Shown piece by piece: positions 32,320 through 35,479 of a DNA stretch of 35,479 nt. The translations under genes and the position numbers were made by a program. The notes under the pieces are model-generated. The model had not been told where the DNA came from and did not search any database. It saw only the letters and a program-made list of their open reading frames with translations. The DNA lies in the NCBI GenBank assembly GCA_944326265.1, contig CALVDE010000011.1, positions 1 to 35,479 of the forward strand, in the 5' to 3' direction. This stretch comes from an uncultured Bacteroidales bacterium. GTDB lineage: Bacteria > Bacteroidota > Bacteroidia > Bacteroidales > UBA932. The number at the start of each line of letters is the position of its first letter. Within the stretch, counting starts at the first letter, position 1.

Positions 32320-33915
32320 TCATAAAGTTGAGAGCAGTTCGTCCAGGGACTCAAGGCTGGTGATGCGTACCTGACGGGGTTTGCTGCCCTCGGAAGGACC
32401 GACTATGCCGGCATCCTCCAACTGGTCCATGATGCGGCCGGCACGGTTGTACCCAAAACTAAGCTTTCTCTGGATAAGGGATGTGGAGCCTCTCTGCTCG
32501 CGGACTATCAGTCTCGCCGCCTCTTTGAACAGGTCGTCTCTGGCATCGCCGGAAAGCTTCTTCACCGGGCCGTCCTCACCATCCTCCAAGTCACACTCAG
32601 GCAGCTGATATGCACCCCCGAAACCGGCCTGGGCCGATATGAAATTGACCACATTCTCCACCTCGGGCGTATCGATGAAGGCGCACTGCACGCGCACGGG
32701 CTCGCTGCTGCCGATGGAGATGAGCATGTCACCGCGGCCCACCAGCTGATTGGCGTCGGTCTGGTCCAGAATGGTCTTCGAGTCAACAGTGGACATCACA
32801 CGGAATGCGATACGGGCAGGAAAGTTGGCCTTGATGGTTCCGGTAATGACGTTGGCCGTAGGACGCTGGGTGGCTATCACCAAATGGATACCGATGGCCC
32901 TTGCCAGCTGCGCCAGACGGGCTATGGGCTCTTCAACCTCACGGCCCGCGGTCATAAGCAGATCAGCGAACTCGTCGATTATCACCACGATATAGGGCAT
33001 GAACTCGTGCCCCTTGTAGGGATTCAGCTTACGGGACAGGAACTTCTCGTTGTACTCCTTTATAGTACGGACGGATGCCGCCTTCAGCAGGTCATACCGG
33101 TGGTCCATCAACTTGCACAGTGAGCGGAGGGTGTAGACCACCTGCTTGGTCTCTGTAATAATGGCATCCTCTGCGTCCGGCAGCTTGGCCAGATAGTGCT
33201 TCTCCAACGGTGAATACAACGACAGCTCCACCCTTTTGGGGTCCACCAGCACGAATCTCAGTTCCGCCGGATGCTTGTGGTAAAGCAAAGATGTGATAAT
33301 GGCGTTAAGGCCCACGGACTTGCCCTGTCCGGTCGCTCCGGCCACCAGCAGGTGCGGCATCTTCGTAAGGTCAAAAGATATCACCTCGTCAGAGAAGGTC
33401 CGCCCTATCACCACCGGCAAGTCGTATTCCGAGGCACTGAACTTGGGATCTACCAGAATCGAACGCATCGGCACTATGCTTGGCGTCTCATTCGGAATCT
33501 CTATTCCTATAGCATTCGCATACGGCAGGTCAACAACCCTAGCCCCACTGACTGCCAGGGAAAAGGCAATATCGTACTGTAACTTCATGATTCGGGCCAC
33601 ACGCACTCCAGGAGCAGGCACTACTTCATATACCGTCACCGTAGGCCCCACCCGGGCCGATATTGTGGACACACCTATCTTATAACCCCTTAGGACAGAA
33701 ATGATTCGATAATAGTTCCTTTCCAGCTCTTCCTTCGATACCTCATAGACTTGCTCCGAATAATCCTTCAACAGAGAAAGATCCGGCATCCGGTAATCGG
33801 GCATACTCAGCTTAGGGTCATATCTGATCTTCCACAGCTCATCCGACAGAGCCGCAGAAAAATCCTCAGGGTCTTCGCCCCTCACTTCCACGATATTATT
33901 TTCTTCTGATTTCAT
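32320..33915 (-). CDS. ftsK: FtsK/SpoIIIE-type DNA translocase lacking a membrane domain
   Basis: A 531-residue hexameric DNA pump. FtsK proteins move DNA toward dif in chromosome segregation. The FtsK alpha region (about 60-180, SVLRGYKIGVSTISARVGPTVTVYEVVPAPGV) is followed by Walker A GATGQGKSVGLNA, Walker B YIVVIIDEFADLLM, and the arginine/sensor region. The C-terminal gamma winged helix (STSLIQRKLSFGYNRAGRIMDQL) is the KOPS/XerD contact. The N-terminus shows no transmembrane helices, unlike the usual 4-TM, roughly 800-residue FtsK. The ATG at 33915 was chosen because GGAGG lies just upstream; an ATG at 33948 adds 11 residues. A separate membrane-bound FtsK may exist elsewhere. Confidence 0.9.
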   Translation of the reverse strand: MKSEENNIVEVRGEDPEDFSAALSDELWKIRYDPKLSMPDYRMPDLSLLKDYSEQVYEVSKEELERNYYRIISVLRGYKIGVSTISARVGPTVTVYEVVPAPGVRVARIMKLQYDIAFSLAVSGARVVDLPYANAIGIEIPNETPSIVPMRSILVDPKFSASEYDLPVVIGRTFSDEVISFDLTKMPHLLVAGATGQGKSVGLNAIITSLLYHKHPAELRFVLVDPKRVELSLYSPLEKHYLAKLPDAEDAIITETKQVVYTLRSLCKLMDHRYDLLKAASVRTIKEYNEKFLSRKLNPYKGHEFMPYIVVIIDEFADLLMTAGREVEEPIARLAQLARAIGIHLVIATQRPTANVITGTIKANFPARIAFRVMSTVDSKTILDQTDANQLVGRGDMLISIGSSEPVRVQCAFIDTPEVENVVNFISAQAGFGGAYQLPECDLEDGEDGPVKKLSGDARDDLFKEAARLIVREQRGSTSLIQRKLSFGYNRAGRIMDQLEDAGIVGPSEGSKPRQVRITSLESLDELLSTL

Positions 33916-34003
33916 ATTTGCCTCCTTTATTTTATCATTTGACCACAAAATAAGACCGAACTTATGCCAAATTAAGGCCCATGGCGCGAAAATGACTACA
34001 TGC

Positions 34004-34603
34004 CTAATCTATCCGCACGAGAACCGGCTCATTCAACTGACCGCCGTCCCGCATGAGAGCCGCATTGACATAGACTGTACCGTCCTTCTCCGTCATGCCG
34101 TACCCTGCATGGACATGGCCGAAGAGACAATAAGACGGACGGATATCATGTATCCTCTGAGCAAGACTCTCACTGCCATAATGACAAACCTTCCCGGACT
34201 CACCGGCCTCGTCCAGCACCCCGAATGGAGGCTGATGCGAGATAAGCACGTCCACGCCGGACGGGACTGCCTGCACACTGTGATTTTCAAGCCCCTCGAT
34301 AAAAAACGGCAGACCGTGGAAATGCACACCGTCAAGCGTTACGCCATTGCCGGACAAGAAATAGCAGTTCCCGTCCAGCCCCTCAACACCACCGCCGTAA
34401 AAACACACGTCATGATTGCCCACCGTGAACAGCTTGTACCGATAGGGCTGATCGCAGAACCAGTTGAGAAAATCCAACGCCTCAGCCTCTGTTCCGTACT
34501 CAGTAAAGTCTCCGCAATGCACCAGGACATCGGCCTGAGGCAGATTTCTGAGACTGCGGTGCCGGTTGTGCGTGTCCGACAGACATAGAATCGTCCTTAT
34601 CAT
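34004..34603 (-). CDS. Calcineurin-like metallophosphoesterase (MPPED/239FB type)
   Basis: A 199-residue cytoplasmic phosphoesterase. All canonical motifs are present: CLSDTHNRH (D-x-H), VHCGDFTEYG, TVGNHDVCF, LISHQPPFG and the full GHVHAGYG. Length and the CLSDTHNRHRSLRNLP opening match the bacterial 239FB/MPPED-like group, whose substrates are poorly known (2',3'-cyclic nucleotides in relatives). It lies 12 nt after the RNA methyltransferase gene and is probably co-transcribed with it. Unlike the exported phosphoesterase at 7639, it has an intact final motif and no signal peptide. Confidence 0.87.
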   Translation of the reverse strand: MIRTILCLSDTHNRHRSLRNLPQADVLVHCGDFTEYGTEAEALDFLNWFCDQPYRYKLFTVGNHDVCFYGGGVEGLDGNCYFLSGNGVTLDGVHFHGLPFFIEGLENHSVQAVPSGVDVLISHQPPFGVLDEAGESGKVCHYGSESLAQRIHDIRPSYCLFGHVHAGYGMTEKDGTVYVNAALMRDGGQLNEPVLVRID

Positions 34604-34615
34604 AATATCTCACTG

Positions 34616-35143
34616 CTACACTGTCCCGAAACTTCCATTTTTAAGCAGACGGTCATACAGCACGATACTGCCCGCCGCCGACACGTTCAGCGAATACTCC
34701 CCGGGAATCTGCACCACATCCGTACAATGCTCCAACGCCTCGGCGGACAGTCCCTTATCCTCTGCACCGAGCAGATATACAGCCCTTTGCGGATGACTGT
34801 ACGATGTAAGCGGCACACTACGCGAGTCCAGTTCCACACCGACCAGTTCAGCATCCTTGGGCATAGCCTTGTAGAAATGCCCGAAACTCTCATATTCGAA
34901 CAATGGTATATGCCTCCAGCTCTTGAGAGTGTCCGTAGCCACTTTTGTATAACGCCGCCCTATGACGAACATGAAGTCCGCTCTCATGATGTGGGCGGAA
35001 CGCCACAGCGTTCCCACGTTCTTAGCCGTCACCGGATACTCTATGCCGATACCGAAAAAGCCCCTGCCGCGCTGAGGGACAACTACATTTGGATAATTCT
35101 TCCTGCACTTGCCGTGCAATACTTCCTGCTCTTTAGTTTCCAT
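34616..35143 (-). CDS. SpoU/TrmH-family RNA methyltransferase
   Basis: A 175-residue SPOUT methyltransferase, predicted to 2'-O-methylate RNA using SAM. The three family motifs are present: motif 1 YPVTAKNVGTLWRSAHIM, motif 2 AVYLLGAEDKGLS, and motif 3 VVQIPGEYSLNVSAAGSIVLYDRL, which forms the knotted SAM site. There is no N-terminal L30e-like substrate domain, so it is a minimal form close to TrmL/TrmH. The RNA target cannot be told from sequence. A TAnnTTTG box (TAGTTTTG) lies at 35169-35176 upstream. Confidence 0.87.
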   Translation of the reverse strand: METKEQEVLHGKCRKNYPNVVVPQRGRGFFGIGIEYPVTAKNVGTLWRSAHIMRADFMFVIGRRYTKVATDTLKSWRHIPLFEYESFGHFYKAMPKDAELVGVELDSRSVPLTSYSHPQRAVYLLGAEDKGLSAEALEHCTDVVQIPGEYSLNVSAAGSIVLYDRLLKNGSFGTV

Positions 35144-35168
35144 AACTATTTTACTTTTATTCCGGGGA

Positions 35169-35176
35169 CAAAACTA
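35169..35176 (-). promoter_or_regulatory. -7 box of the RNA methyltransferase gene
   Basis: Minus strand TAGTTTTG matches TAnnTTTG, 25 nt before the ATG. A TTTTTG run (35191-35196) lies closer than the usual -33 distance, so the call is tentative. Confidence 0.42.
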
Positions 35177-35406
35177 AGGGCGGGTTAAGCCAAAAAGCAG
35201 CACAAGTGTAAAATATCCGAAAATATCAGGAATAATTTACCCGGTCGGCGGATATGTAAACTGTTCCAATCTAAATACAGGTAAATTTAAATCGTCCCAA
35301 AGACTGCAAAAATTTTACGGTTACGACAAACGGGAAGTACGGACATCGCTTTATTTGCCAAAATACTGTTAATCAATGTATTCGTCACACATCCAATGGA
35401 TTTCAC
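35177..35406. other. Intergenic region with no supported gene
   Basis: An A/T-rich stretch between the methyltransferase promoter and the right IS end. No open frame with recognisable content, RNA gene or strong hairpin was found. Confidence 0.5.
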
Positions 35407-35479
35407 TGAGGTGTACCAAAAAAGTTGGACGGATTAATATTTATCAGTTATTTGATAATTAACTGATCTGCAATGTATT
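35407..35479 (+). mobile_element. Left end of an IS3-family (IS150-group-like) insertion sequence, cut by the window edge
   Basis: Positions 35407-35430 are the exact inverted counterpart of 53-76. Beginning TGAGGTGTACC and ending AAAAAAGTTGGAC, they resemble an IS150-group left terminus. The next 49 bp are A/T-rich and contain no orfA start yet. Together with the left edge this implies two copies of the same IS in the same orientation, 35.3 kb apart, or assembly breaks at a repeated IS. Confidence 0.55.

Noticed and set aside
53-35430. One 35-kb transposon with 24-bp terminal repeats
   Set aside because: The interior contains housekeeping genes (prfA, mazG, tcdA, ftsK) and no transposition genes; two IS copies or assembly breaks at an IS explain the repeats better.

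Overview
The window is from a member of the Bacteroidota, most likely order Bacteroidales. The pointers are many promoters of the TAnnTTTG (-7) type, few Shine-Dalgarno sites, SPII lipoproteins, a 6-bladed beta-propeller lipoprotein, DUF3857/transglutaminase secretion proteins, a type II-C CRISPR repeat starting GTTGTGAATTGC, and a trimeric [FeFe] hydrogenase typical of anaerobes. Genus is not claimed. Both ends carry the same 24-bp sequence in inverted orientation, resembling IS3/IS150-group insertion-sequence ends, so the window is probably a segment lying between two copies of one IS.

Layout. (1) 1-76: an IS end. (2) 490-6591: a type II-C CRISPR-Cas locus with tracrRNA (minus strand), cas9, cas1, cas2 and a seven-repeat, six-spacer array. 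cas9 is whole except for one in-frame TAG at codon 547. (3) 6592-7635: a hicAB toxin-antitoxin module between the array and a decayed solitary CRISPR repeat 1 kb away. (4) 7639-11265, minus strand: OprO/P-type porin, lamin-tail lipoprotein and secreted phosphoesterase, preceded by four 7-bp units at exact 11-bp steps that look like a PHO-box. (5) 11387-13701, minus strand: a beta-propeller lipoprotein and prfA (RF1). (6) 13716-25679, minus strand: twelve tightly packed genes. Two are DUF3857/transglutaminase exported proteins, six form a putative redox-sensing set (two DRTGG proteins, two stand-alone HATPases, a hydrogenase-like Fe-S protein, a PHP protein), and four encode hydrogenase HndB, HydB, HydA and HydC. 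The set ends in a strong terminator. (7) 25793-28796: tcdA, mazG and a divergent rtcB. (8) 28831-32184: an accessory stretch with an uncharacterised gene overlapping a DprA/SLOG-like gene, and a divergent AAA/DUF4143 ATPase. (9) 32320-35143, minus strand: an FtsK-type translocase without a membrane domain, a small phosphoesterase and a SpoU-type RNA methyltransferase. (10) 35407-35479: the second IS end.

How it fits together. The CRISPR locus seems caught at the first step of decay, or in a split state: the adaptation genes, tracrRNA and array look intact while Cas9 is interrupted. Each repeat carries its own Bacteroidota-type promoter, so each spacer may be transcribed separately. Hydrogenase structural genes have their own promoter downstream of the putative sensing genes, which suggests the latter report redox or H2 state. 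The porin/phosphoesterase operon looks like a phosphate-starvation unit. The least understood parts are the DprA-like/uncharacterised gene pair and the solitary repeat in the 3' end of the phosphoesterase transcript.
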